This document shows, piece by piece, positions 54,858-63,960 of a stretch of DNA of 64,000 bases. The position numbers and the translations under genes are program-made. Under the pieces are notes generated by a model. It had not been told where the DNA came from. It did no database searches and was given only the letters and a program-made list of their open reading frames with translations. Where the stretch lies: contig NZ_WKRD01000010.1 of the NCBI RefSeq assembly GCF_009680455.1, positions 1 through 64,000 on the forward strand, read 5' to 3'. This stretch comes from Lachnospira eligens (GTDB lineage: Bacteria > Bacillota > Clostridia > Lachnospirales > Lachnospiraceae). Position 1 is the first letter of the stretch; each line of letters begins with the position of its first letter.

Positions 54858-55310
54858 ATGTTTGAGAACGCAGGAACCAAGGCACTGAGTATTGTAAAGG
54901 TATATGTAGTATTTGAATTAATTGCAACATTTATTATTGGACTTGTTTACTCTATTCAAAGAGCTACACCAGACAAGTATTCAATGTATTACGAGTACAG
55001 TGATACAAGTAATTTTAAGACAGGAACATTTTTTCTATCATTATTGGTACTGGCTTTAATATTGTTTTTTGAGTATGTCATGGGAATATTCATGGTTGCA
55101 TTTTGTCAGATGATGGAAGATGTTCATAGTATGAAAGAAGAAAAAGTCGCTTCAGAGTGTAAATATAATGATAATGGTGTTTTGAAATCAGAAGAAGAAC
55201 GAGAAAATGAAATAATATCAAATGGTGGATGGAAATGTCCAGATTGTAACAGAATTCACCCGGCTTATGAAACTTCATGTGTATGCGGAAGAAATAAGGG
55301 GACAGACTGA
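54858..55310 (+). CDS. Membrane protein with C-terminal zinc ribbon
   Basis: 150 aa: two membrane helices (about 14-32 and 55-88), a charged middle, and GGWKCPDCNRIHPAYETSCV with a final CG, a C-x2-C/C-x1-C ribbon. AGGAGG precedes the ATG. Its last base overlaps the next gene start. Not assigned to a family. Confidence 0.65.
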   Translation: MFENAGTKALSIVKVYVVFELIATFIIGLVYSIQRATPDKYSMYYEYSDTSNFKTGTFFLSLLVLALILFFEYVMGIFMVAFCQMMEDVHSMKEEKVASECKYNDNGVLKSEEERENEIISNGGWKCPDCNRIHPAYETSCVCGRNKGTD

Positions 55311-56056
55311 TGATTAAGAAGATAGAAACAGGATTATTTGTTTTTATAATAATATTAGTTATCGGTGTGGCCGTGTTAGCGGGTATAAATATAAACAAGA
55401 ATTCACAAGAGAACAAAGCAGACAGAGATTCACTTGCTGTGGAAACTAATATTGCTAAAGAAACTGCTAAAAAAGAGGGATTCACATCATCAGAACAAAA
55501 AAGCACAGACATAATAAGTGAATCAGATGCTGGTCAGGAAGTTCAGACTGAGAGTAAGAAAGATTATTCTATTATGTGCATGGAAGCATATAAACAGGCA
55601 TTAGCCAATCTGCATGATTTTATGATATTACCAGATAATAGAACTATTACCAGTGATACAAATATAGAGCAAAACAGATATGCCATTGTAGATATAGATA
55701 ATGATGGAAAAGAAGAATTGATATTTTCATATACTGATACATCTATTGCGACAATGGCAATGTACATATATGGATATGACGAAAATGCAGAGTCAATATA
55801 TATGGAAATGAAGTTTTATGTAACAGCCGAGATATATGACAGTGGATATGTAAAAGAACTGTATTCTCATAATATAGGAGTTGATCCTTATTTCTGGTCG
55901 TATACGTTATATAAATATAATGAAGAACAAGATAGCTTCGATAAAATAGGTAGTGTAGAAACAAGAAATTCAGAGAATGAAAACTATTCTGATTATGATA
56001 TTGGAACAAAGATAACAATTGAATATAAGAATCTTACACCAGATAATTATGAATAA
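55310..56056 (+). CDS. Membrane-anchored exported protein
   Basis: 248 aa. One N-terminal membrane helix (ETGLFVFIIILVIGVAVLAG), a Ser/Glu/Lys-rich stalk of about 55 residues, then a globular part with RYAIVDIDNDGKEELIFSYT, a calcium-loop pattern like FG-GAP/EF-hand repeats. Exposed outside the cell by topology. Start overlaps the preceding stop. Confidence 0.65.
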   Translation: MIKKIETGLFVFIIILVIGVAVLAGININKNSQENKADRDSLAVETNIAKETAKKEGFTSSEQKSTDIISESDAGQEVQTESKKDYSIMCMEAYKQALANLHDFMILPDNRTITSDTNIEQNRYAIVDIDNDGKEELIFSYTDTSIATMAMYIYGYDENAESIYMEMKFYVTAEIYDSGYVKELYSHNIGVDPYFWSYTLYKYNEEQDSFDKIGSVETRNSENENYSDYDIGTKITIEYKNLTPDNYE

Positions 56057-56069
56057 TTATGGAGGAGAA

Positions 56070-56873
56070 ATGAAAAAGTATACAGTTATAGGTCTTGAGG
56101 TTTTAGTAAGTGCTATTTTTATAATTGCAATAGTTATACTTGCTTTAAATATTAATAAAAATAATAAATTACAAAATTCCAAGAAAGATAATGTCGTGCA
56201 GAATAATCAGGAGACAATTAATGAAACACATAGGGAATTATTAGAAAGAAATACAGAAGAAACAAAAAATGTTAATGAGAGCAGCGAGAGTATACAGTAT
56301 GAAAACGATGAGACAGTAGTAGAGAGTGAAGAGTCAGATGAACAAGATACAGAAATAGCTATAGAAACTGAAGTGGAACTAACAGAGACTGAGGGAAATG
56401 ATACAGTTAATACAATAAGCATAGATAAATTATATGAGTTAGTTGATAATAATGTATTTTTATTATTATCAGTTTTCAATGGTTCACCAACAATACTTTC
56501 TAATGAATCATCAGGCAGATATATTAAAGTAGATACCAACGTATTTGCCAATTATTCGGAATTTTATAATATGGTTCATTCTGTATATTGTAATGATCAG
56601 GCATCATATTATATAACAACGGGCTGTCCTGGATACACAGATATAAATGGCGATTTATATTTTGATACTAATTATATGGCAGGTGGTGGATATTACATTA
56701 TATGGGATGGATATTCTATTACTGTTAATGATAATTCTGATAATGAATGTCATTTCTCAGTTAATGTGAAATATCAGGGACCTATGACATCTAATATTGT
56801 GACTGACAAAATAATCAATGGAACGGCTATATATGAAAACGGCAGATGGGTATTGACCAAGATGCTCCGATAA
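56070..56873 (+). CDS. Membrane-anchored exported protein 2
   Basis: 267 aa from the ATG at 56070 (GGAGGAG site). Same plan as its neighbour: N-terminal helix (VIGLEVLVSAIFIIAIVILA), a very acidic Glu/Thr/Asn stalk (about 35-125), and a C-terminal domain with tyrosine-rich strands (GYTDINGDLYFDTNYMAGGG). Family unknown. AT-rich composition sets it apart from the core genes. Confidence 0.6.
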   Translation: MKKYTVIGLEVLVSAIFIIAIVILALNINKNNKLQNSKKDNVVQNNQETINETHRELLERNTEETKNVNESSESIQYENDETVVESEESDEQDTEIAIETEVELTETEGNDTVNTISIDKLYELVDNNVFLLLSVFNGSPTILSNESSGRYIKVDTNVFANYSEFYNMVHSVYCNDQASYYITTGCPGYTDINGDLYFDTNYMAGGGYYIIWDGYSITVNDNSDNECHFSVNVKYQGPMTSNIVTDKIINGTAIYENGRWVLTKMLR

Positions 56874-56890
56874 AAGAGAGAACAAAAGAT

Positions 56891-57436
56891 ATGATAATCG
56901 CGATATGTGATGATTGTATAGATCACGCTGAAGATATAAAAGAAAAAGTACTTGGTTATAATGCTGAGATAATAATAGAGTTATATGACGATGTAGAAAA
57001 GCTGTTTTCCAAAGTGATTGAAGATAAGAAAAAATATGATGTTATATTTATGAATATAGAAAGCCTTGAGAAAGTAATTGACAGTATGCACGATAACAAA
57101 GAACAGCCGAAAGAGGAACTGGTACTAAGCTTCAATAATACTGTATTCAGGATAAAGATGAATGAAATAGTATATGTAAAAAGTGAAGCCCATAAAACTG
57201 TAATATACATGCTTGACGGAATACAGTCTTTTTATGTGTCGTTCAAAAGCATATGTTCACAAATGCCAGATTATTTCTACTGTATCAACAAAGGTATATT
57301 AGTAAATATGAATTATGTAAAGAGAATAGAAAATAGTGAGGTTGTCATGACATATCTGGAAAATGAAGTCAGACATCCACTGGCAAGAGATAAGAGAAAA
57401 GATTTCAGAGAGAGATTCTTTGAGTATATGGAATGA
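56891..57436 (+). CDS. LytTR regulator with deleted receiver core
   Basis: 181 aa from the ATG at 56891; a longer frame upstream is the tail of the previous gene. It is a close paralogue of the regulator at 53924 but 56 residues shorter. Alignment runs IFMNIESLEK against VFMDMEW...VNMESLRK, so the phosphoacceptor is Asn and the Thr/Lys part of the receiver is gone. The LytTR domain is intact. It probably binds DNA without phosphorylation. Confidence 0.85.
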   Translation: MIIAICDDCIDHAEDIKEKVLGYNAEIIIELYDDVEKLFSKVIEDKKKYDVIFMNIESLEKVIDSMHDNKEQPKEELVLSFNNTVFRIKMNEIVYVKSEAHKTVIYMLDGIQSFYVSFKSICSQMPDYFYCINKGILVNMNYVKRIENSEVVMTYLENEVRHPLARDKRKDFRERFFEYME

Positions 57437-57491
57437 ATTATTAATATATATTATAAATATATATTAATCAATGGTGATGAGGAGAAAATGT

Positions 57492-60400
57492 ATGAATAAA
57501 ATAAAGAAAATAATTTATGCAGCAGTTATATTTATAATTGTAAGTGTAATGCAGCTGAATAATGTTAATGCTACAGAAATGGTAAATAGCAAAGAAGTAG
57601 ATATAAGTGTAGAAACAGATAAAGAAAATTATTCACGCGAAGATATAAATGCTAAGTTTACAATAAAGAATAATGGAAAAGATGATATAAATATAAATCA
57701 TATAGAATATTCTGAATTCGCAGATTATAAAGGACAACTCCAATATGATGAATGTGAAATAATTGAAGCAGGTCAAGAAAAATCGTATGAATTGAAATAT
57801 GTGTATAATGGTAGTAGAGTAAGTCCACAAACAGGAGATTCACACCATATTATAATATGGTTAGTAATAATTACAGTTGTAATATTAATGGCAATATATT
57901 TTACTATAGATAAGAAAAAGAGAAATAAATTTATTTCATTGCTTATAAGTATTTTATTATTTTTATCTGCTCTATTTGGATTATTTATTGATAATGTGCA
58001 TGCAGAAGTGATTAATAATAAAATCAGTAGCATATCAAAAGAAATAACAGTAGATGGTTTAAAGGAAAATTTAGATATAGAAATTAGTTATAATACAATT
58101 AGTAACTCTGACTACATTACTAAAGGAGAGTTTATTCATAATCTGTTAGATCATTTAGATGTTGAAAGATTAGAGTTAAATGATAGTACATATGAATTTC
58201 ATTTTTCAGATACATATAACAGTACATATGGTTTGGATGCAGAATATGCATGGAGTTATGGTTTGTTACCAGATGATGAAAAAATATTTAAAGAAAATGA
58301 ATATATTTCAAGAGAATATGCGGCATATATTGTTTATCATATAATGGGATTTGAGGGAGATTACATAATTGATTATAATGATTCAGAATTAGTAAATTAC
58401 AGAAATGAAGTTGCTCTTGTAGCTGCACAGGAGTTTATACCACTAATAAATGGAGCTTTTTTACCAGACAAATATATTTCGTCAAGTGATTATCAGACAA
58501 TAGTAAAAAGAATTGATTGGTTTAATGATGCTTTAAATGAAGTTACGGATGAGGCAAATATATCTTATAAGTCTGAAGTAATTGAAATAGCTACAGATAA
58601 TTATAGTATTAGTGAAGAAAATGATGAAAAATGTGTAATTATAGATAAAGATAATCAAACAAATAATTTGAAAATGGGAGATTTATTTGTATTGTCGGCT
58701 AAAGATGGCTATTCTTATGTGCTTGCAGGAAAGGTTTTAGATAGTTATGAATATAATGGAAAAATAAAGCTGGTATATTGTGAACCTGAATATGAAGAAA
58801 TTGTTCAAGATATTAAAATTTCTAAAGAAATACAAATAGACACGGATAGTTTGGTTTTAGAAGAAGGGGTTAGCTTGGATTGTGATAATGATGAAGAAAG
58901 CGATATATCTTTGTTAAAAATTCAGACTCCAAATAAACCTGGTAAATTAAGCCTGAAAATAGGAACGGAATATGTAAATGCAAAGATAGAAGCAGACATA
59001 CCAACTTATATAGTTAATTGGAATATTAATGAAGCTTCAATGATTATGAATTACAGTGGGCAAGTAAGTGGAAATATAGAATATAATACCAAATTGGACA
59101 ACTCAAATGAAAAATACGATAAGATGTATAAATTGGGTAAAGTCTGGTCCATACCTATAAATGGTCTATTTAAGGTTGAAGTGGATTTATATTTGTATGT
59201 ATCAATTTCTGGAAAAACATCTGTTGTTTGGAGTTATTCAGGTTCTAGCGGAGTGCAATATAAAAATGGGACATTTAGAATAATAAAGCAATTCCGCCTT
59301 GATAATTTAAAACAACCAGTTTCTCAGGGAAATGCAAACGCAAAAATGGGACCTTCAATTGTAAGTAAATTAAAAACAACAATTGGAAACGAAAATCTAA
59401 TACAAATGAATGCAAATGTAGGGGGCACAATGAATTTGAAAAAAGAAATTCATAGAGATATAAATCCTGCATTGGAATGTGGAGATTTTTCTTTATATGC
59501 TTATTTAGAGTTTGGAATTGACAAGGAATGCAGGTTGGCAAAGTTATTGAAATTTGGAGGAGGCTTTTTAAACATTAATCTGAATCTTAATTGGGTTGTA
59601 TATAATGAAAATAATAGTCCATTAAAATGGAAACTTCATATTGAAAATAATAAAGTTGTTCCTGCTTGTACATATGGATATGGAACAATATATGGGAAGG
59701 TGGTTGATGATTGGAATAACCCAGTTTGTAATGCTGTAGTTAATGTTGTAAATGTTGATACAGGTGAAGTGGTTTTAAACGGAGTAACTAGTACATCAAA
59801 TACTGGAGAAATAAAGAAAGGTGATTTTTTATTTAAAAATGTACGTATAGGGAATTATAAAGTGGAAATTAGTACAAATGATTATGAAATTGTTTCAAAA
59901 TACATTAGCGTCTTTAAGAATAAAACATCTGATTGCGGGATAATAAAATTAAATAGAGTTAAATATGATGATTATGATATAGTTAAACTTAATGGCCATT
60001 ATGATGTCGTTAAAATGATATCTGAAGGAAAATACTTAGTCGTGAAAGATGGTTTATGTGGTGTTATTGATGCAAATGAAAATTTAATAATACCAATTAT
60101 ATACAATGCAGATAATTCAAAGGAAGTTGCAGTAGATGAAATACTTTTGGTAAAAGATAATGTTGGATATGTATATAATAGTAATACACTAAATCTTATT
60201 TGTCGGTATCTTATTGAAGAAACAATAGAAGATAGTTCTGCATATAAGTATGAAAAAATAACAGAATCATCAGAATATGTAAATTATCCTGACAACATAA
60301 TAAAAAGAGAGTACTGGCAGGGAATGATAATTGAGACTGTTGAATGCGGTTGGAGTATGTCATCAAATGGTTCATCAGGTGTATGGAATTCTGTATATGT

Positions 60401-61124
60401 TAAGTTTATAAATGCAAGAACCGGAAAAAATATTGTGCAAGGATTTGGGAAAAGCTATATTCCTATATCGGGCGATAATTGGAATGGAATAGCGACAAGT
60501 TCAAAGACAAATGACCATTCTGCAGTTGCGGTTATAGAAGATATAGAAAATGACAAATTATTTATGTATATTATTACAAAAGATGGTTGTAATGGGAGAG
60601 AAATTTCTTCTAATGAGGTTGTAGGAGAGAATGTTGCATATGATAATCACTGGATAAAAATGAGAGGATATATTCCAGAACAGGGCTATGCTTGGAAATT
60701 GATGAATGTAGACACAGGACATACATATAGTATGCCTTATAATGAATTTAGTAGCTGGTATTATGGTAATGATAAGTACTATGCACTTTCATTAGAGGGT
60801 AGTTTATATAACATTTGTTATGAAAATAGAATTATATCAACACAAAAGTATAAATTTGTTAATTTTACAAATGATAAAATTCTTATAGCTGGTGATTTAA
60901 ATGGGGAATGTATCTTTATGGATTATAGTCTTAATGAAAAATTAAGGGCAAAAGATGCAAGCGTATACTGGAATGGAAAAGCATTAGTGTATGATGGAAT
61001 TGGTGTTTATTATATTGATGAATTTTGTAAAAAAACCTCATCGTATTTATACAAAAATACCAGTATAGATTACATGTCAATAGGTGCTTTTAAAGCGGAA
61101 GGACAATGGTATATTATTAAATAG
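57492..61124 (+). CDS. Large surface exoprotein with internal sortase-like signal
   Basis: 1,210 aa from the ATG at 57492 (GAGGAG site). Signal peptide (1-28, ...NVNATE), an Ig-like segment, then SPQTGD (111-116), a hydrophobic helix (119-139), KKKR, and a second hydrophobic helix ending DNVHAEV (about 173). An SLH-like segment (about 205-305), long beta-rich regions, a carboxypeptidase-regulatory-like domain (about 735-810) and WG-like repeats follow. Strongly AT-rich. Function unknown; adhesion or glycan binding is a guess. Confidence 0.75.
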   Translation: MNKIKKIIYAAVIFIIVSVMQLNNVNATEMVNSKEVDISVETDKENYSREDINAKFTIKNNGKDDININHIEYSEFADYKGQLQYDECEIIEAGQEKSYELKYVYNGSRVSPQTGDSHHIIIWLVIITVVILMAIYFTIDKKKRNKFISLLISILLFLSALFGLFIDNVHAEVINNKISSISKEITVDGLKENLDIEISYNTISNSDYITKGEFIHNLLDHLDVERLELNDSTYEFHFSDTYNSTYGLDAEYAWSYGLLPDDEKIFKENEYISREYAAYIVYHIMGFEGDYIIDYNDSELVNYRNEVALVAAQEFIPLINGAFLPDKYISSSDYQTIVKRIDWFNDALNEVTDEANISYKSEVIEIATDNYSISEENDEKCVIIDKDNQTNNLKMGDLFVLSAKDGYSYVLAGKVLDSYEYNGKIKLVYCEPEYEEIVQDIKISKEIQIDTDSLVLEEGVSLDCDNDEESDISLLKIQTPNKPGKLSLKIGTEYVNAKIEADIPTYIVNWNINEASMIMNYSGQVSGNIEYNTKLDNSNEKYDKMYKLGKVWSIPINGLFKVEVDLYLYVSISGKTSVVWSYSGSSGVQYKNGTFRIIKQFRLDNLKQPVSQGNANAKMGPSIVSKLKTTIGNENLIQMNANVGGTMNLKKEIHRDINPALECGDFSLYAYLEFGIDKECRLAKLLKFGGGFLNINLNLNWVVYNENNSPLKWKLHIENNKVVPACTYGYGTIYGKVVDDWNNPVCNAVVNVVNVDTGEVVLNGVTSTSNTGEIKKGDFLFKNVRIGNYKVEISTNDYEIVSKYISVFKNKTSDCGIIKLNRVKYDDYDIVKLNGHYDVVKMISEGKYLVVKDGLCGVIDANENLIIPIIYNADNSKEVAVDEILLVKDNVGYVYNSNTLNLICRYLIEETIEDSSAYKYEKITESSEYVNYPDNIIKREYWQGMIIETVECGWSMSSNGSSGVWNSVYVKFINARTGKNIVQGFGKSYIPISGDNWNGIATSSKTNDHSAVAVIEDIENDKLFMYIITKDGCNGREISSNEVVGENVAYDNHWIKMRGYIPEQGYAWKLMNVDTGHTYSMPYNEFSSWYYGNDKYYALSLEGSLYNICYENRIISTQKYKFVNFTNDKILIAGDLNGECIFMDYSLNEKLRAKDASVYWNGKALVYDGIGVYYIDEFCKKTSSYLYKNTSIDYMSIGAFKAEGQWYIIK

Positions 61125-61168
61125 TATATATTAATTTAAATGTATAACAGGTGGATATCCTCTTATCA

Positions 61169-61187
61169 TAATATAGATATACATAAA
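61169..61187. repeat. 19-nt direct repeat, right copy
   Basis: TAATATAGATATACATAAA, identical to 51775-51793, 9.4 kb away. The two copies bracket the kinase and surface-protein cassette. Confidence 0.8.
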
Positions 61188-61190
61188 GAG

Positions 61191-61236
61191 CATGAGCATG
61201 TTACATGAAATTGTGTAACATGCTCATGCTTATTTT
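61191..61236. terminator. Bidirectional terminator between the exoprotein gene and mgtE
   Basis: CATGAGCATGTTAC (61191-61204) and GTAACATGCTCATG (61215-61228) form a perfect 14-bp stem, followed by CTTATTTT on the plus strand. It sits between convergent genes. Confidence 0.85.
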
Positions 61237-61256
61237 GTGCCGGTATCAATATATCC

Positions 61257-62648
61257 TCACACATGAAATATCTCAACAAGAAATATCATTGCGAGTCCAT
61301 AGTAAGTAACAACTGCGACTAGGTCATTTACGGTTGTGATAAGCGGGCCTGACGCAACAGCCGGGTCAATGTGAATCTTGTGGAAGAACATAGGAATAAT
61401 TGTTCCAACAAGGCTTGATACAACCATAGCAACAATAAGAGATAATCCGACGCAGCCAGATATTAAAAATGCTGATATCCACGCATATTTCTTGAATATA
61501 TGAATATAGACACCTAAGAATACAAGTGCCATGATTCCAAGACTTGCACCATTAATGAAACCAATCTTCATCTCTTTGAAAAGAAGAGATAACTTCTTCT
61601 TGGCACTTAAAGTCTCATCCATAAGTACACGGATAGTTACAGCAAGTGATTGTGTTCCGACATTACCAGCCATGTCAAGAACAAGGGACTGGAAGCATAT
61701 TACAATCGGAAGGACAGCAACTACTGATTCAAATATTCCTACAACTGATGAGACTGCCATTCCAAGAAACAGCAGTATAATAAGCCAAGGCAGACGTTTC
61801 TTGATACTTACAAGAGTTGGCTCGCTTAAATCATCTTCAGAAGTAAGACCGGCAAGTTTTGCATAGTCATCACCCATTGCATCGTCAACGAGTTCAACGA
61901 TATCTGTTGCAGTAAGGATACCGCATATCTTTCCATCTTCAGTAAGTACAGGAATGGAATCCTCTTCGTAATCTGCAATCTTATCAATACATTCATTGAT
62001 ATTTTCATGCTCATATACATAAGGGTATGAACTGCTTATTATGTCGGCAAGGTTATCATTCTGTCTTGCTATAATTAAATCCTTTAAGTCAATTGCACCG
62101 GCAAATTTGTCAGCACTATTAACTACATATATAGTTGATATATTATCATGCTCACCAGCTTGCTTGACAAGGGCGCTCATGGCTTCTCTTATAGTAAGAT
62201 TATCCGGTATGCATATGAAATTATTAGTCATACAGCTACCAATCTCATCGTCCTCATAAGAAAGAAGCTTCTGGACATCTTCCTTTGCATCAGCGTCTAA
62301 GTGTTCAACAATTTCATTCTTCTTAGTTTCTGACAAATCGTCAAGTACATCAACCGCATCGTCAGAATCCATGTAAGAGACAACCCTTGCTGCTTTCTCT
62401 AAAGATAATTCTTCAAGATAATCTTTGGCATCATCAAGATAAGAGAAAATCTCAGCAATCATATGTTCATCAAGAACGTTATATATATGCTGTCTTTCAG
62501 CAGGTGTAAGAAGAGTGATTGCTTCAGCAATATCCTTCTCATGATATTTAGAAAGTGTCTTAACTAATTTCTGTGAATTCTTAGATGACTTAAAAATCCT
62601 GCCAAGTTCTTTTACATAATCTTTCTTTGGAAATAATACTTTGTTCAT
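61257..62648 (-). CDS. mgtE: Magnesium transporter MgtE
   Basis: 463 aa from the ATG at 62648 (AAGGAGGT site). The N-terminal superhelical Mg-sensing domain (about 10-125), two CBS domains (MTNNFICIPDNLTIREAM and SYPYVYEHENINEC segments) and five C-terminal helices form the homodimeric channel. Acidic residues in the N domain (DADAKEDVQKLL) gate it closed when Mg is high. Expression is probably also limited by the leader upstream. Confidence 0.95.
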   Translation of the reverse strand: MNKVLFPKKDYVKELGRIFKSSKNSQKLVKTLSKYHEKDIAEAITLLTPAERQHIYNVLDEHMIAEIFSYLDDAKDYLEELSLEKAARVVSYMDSDDAVDVLDDLSETKKNEIVEHLDADAKEDVQKLLSYEDDEIGSCMTNNFICIPDNLTIREAMSALVKQAGEHDNISTIYVVNSADKFAGAIDLKDLIIARQNDNLADIISSSYPYVYEHENINECIDKIADYEEDSIPVLTEDGKICGILTATDIVELVDDAMGDDYAKLAGLTSEDDLSEPTLVSIKKRLPWLIILLFLGMAVSSVVGIFESVVAVLPIVICFQSLVLDMAGNVGTQSLAVTIRVLMDETLSAKKKLSLLFKEMKIGFINGASLGIMALVFLGVYIHIFKKYAWISAFLISGCVGLSLIVAMVVSSLVGTIIPMFFHKIHIDPAVASGPLITTVNDLVAVVTYYGLAMIFLVEIFHV

Positions 62649-62678
62649 TGTGACCTCCTTCTTGCCTGAATTGGGCAT

Positions 62679-62733
62679 AAAAATACATCGCTACAGATGA
62701 TTGTGATAGTAAGGATCCTCTGATGCGATGTAT
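62679..62733 (-). terminator. Attenuator terminator in the mgtE leader
   Basis: On the minus strand ATACATCGC (62733-62725) pairs with GCGATGTAT (62692-62684) and is followed by TTTTT. CAGAGGAT and ATCATCTG can extend the stem. It lies between the leader ORF and mgtE, so readthrough is required for mgtE expression. Confidence 0.85.
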
Positions 62734-62759
62734 AAAAGGCACAATTTATTAGAATGTGG

Positions 62760-62852
62760 TTATGAGATTCTCACAGACAGCCACATTCCGAGCTTACACT
62801 TATAGTATACACCGCAGTTCTTACTTCGTCCTATACGATCGCAACTATCCAT
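62760..62852 (-). CDS. 30-codon leader ORF of mgtE
   Basis: ATG at 62852 behind AACGGAGGTGG encodes MDSCDRIGRSKNCGVYYKCK, then LGMWLSVRIS. Codons 22-30 overlap a hairpin (GAATGTGG/CCACATTC) just upstream of the terminator. The good ribosome site and position suggest a regulatory leader peptide whose translation affects termination. Confidence 0.7.
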   Translation of the reverse strand: MDSCDRIGRSKNCGVYYKCKLGMWLSVRIS

Positions 62853-62894
62853 GAAAATCCACCTCCGTTCATAATCAGAAATTTTTACGGGCTG

Positions 62895-62923
62895 ATTGTA
62901 TCATAATATTTTTTAAAAAACAA
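62895..62923 (-). promoter_or_regulatory. Putative mgtE leader promoter
   Basis: On the minus strand TTGTTT, 18 bp, TACAAT (62900-62895), about 45 nt before the leader ORF. The AT-rich block is shared with the divergent LysR gene promoter. Confidence 0.5.
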
Positions 62924-62970
62924 CAAAAATGTGTTACAATATTTTAAATATTATTCAGGCAGGTAAGAGT

Positions 62971-63870
62971 ATGACATTACAGCAGTTAAGATACATCGTT
63001 ATGGTTGCAGAGACAGGCACGATTACTGAGGCGGCAGGAAAATTATATATTTCACAGCCAAGCCTTACCAATGCAATTCATGAACTTGAAAAAGAGATGA
63101 ATATTACGATATTCAACAGAACTAATAAGGGAATAAGCGTGTCGAAGGAAGGAGAAGATTTTCTTTCATATGCAAGGCAGATACTTGAACAGGCAGCCAT
63201 ACTTGAGGACAGATATAAGGGTGGTAATGGTGGCAGGAAGCAGTACTGCGTATCGACACAGCATTATTCATTTGCAGTCAACGCATTTGTTGACCTTATA
63301 AAGCAGTTCGGGCAGGATGAGTATGATTTCAGCTTAAGAGAAACGCAGACTTATGAGATTATCGAGGATGTTGCAAGGTTAAGAAGTGAGATTGGAATAC
63401 TGTTCATTAATGATTTTAATGAGGCTGTTATTAGAAAGATTTTAAAGTCATATGAACTTGAATTTCATGAGCTTTTTACAGCAAGACCACATGTATTCAT
63501 AAGCAGAAAACATCCACTTGCAGAGTGCAGTGTCATTCATAATGAGCAGTTAGAAGAATATCCTTATCTGTCATTTGAGCAGGGCGAACATAATTCATTC
63601 TATTTCTCAGAGGAGATATTCTCAGAGACAGCAAGAAAGAAGAATATAAGAGTCCGTGACAGGGCAACGCTTTTTAACCTGCTTATCGGACTTAACGGTT
63701 ACACAGTGAGCAGTGGTATTCTTGACAAGAAGCTCAACGGAAAAGACATTATAGCAGTGCCACTTGCTGATGAATCAGATATGCATATTGGTTACATAAC
63801 TCACAGAAAAGGGATGCTTAGCAGGCTTGGAAGTACATATCTTGAGGCTATAAGGAAGTATCTTAAGTAG
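62971..63870 (+). CDS. LysR-family transcriptional regulator
   Basis: 299 aa from the ATG at 62971 (AGGTAAG site). The winged helix MTLQQLRYIVMVAETGTITE and ISQPSLTNAIHELEKEMN is followed by a LysR effector-binding domain of two lobes (TARPHVFISRKHPLAE, then LNGYTVSSG). It is divergent from mgtE, but nothing links it to magnesium. The effector is unknown. Confidence 0.92.
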   Translation: MTLQQLRYIVMVAETGTITEAAGKLYISQPSLTNAIHELEKEMNITIFNRTNKGISVSKEGEDFLSYARQILEQAAILEDRYKGGNGGRKQYCVSTQHYSFAVNAFVDLIKQFGQDEYDFSLRETQTYEIIEDVARLRSEIGILFINDFNEAVIRKILKSYELEFHELFTARPHVFISRKHPLAECSVIHNEQLEEYPYLSFEQGEHNSFYFSEEIFSETARKKNIRVRDRATLFNLLIGLNGYTVSSGILDKKLNGKDIIAVPLADESDMHIGYITHRKGMLSRLGSTYLEAIRKYLK

Positions 63871-63890
63871 TCATTGCATATATGTAAAAT

Positions 63891-63931
63891 GAGTTAGCCA
63901 TAGTTTTAAACTATGACTAACTCGTTTTTTT
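63891..63931 (+). terminator. Terminator after the LysR gene
   Basis: GAGTTAG..ATAGTTT pairs with AAACTAT..CTAACTC and is followed by GTTTTTTT. Confidence 0.92.
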
Positions 63932-63960
63932 ATGTATTATACAAATGCTTTTTTGGAATT

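Noticed and set aside
52009-57436. agr-type quorum-sensing locus
   Set aside because: Kinase and LytTR types fit, but no AgrB peptidase or AgrD-like peptide frame was found in the cassette.
62734-62900. M-box (ykoK) magnesium riboswitch before mgtE
   Set aside because: The conserved M-box core was not recognised by eye; the region is better described as a small ORF plus terminator. A covariance search would settle it.
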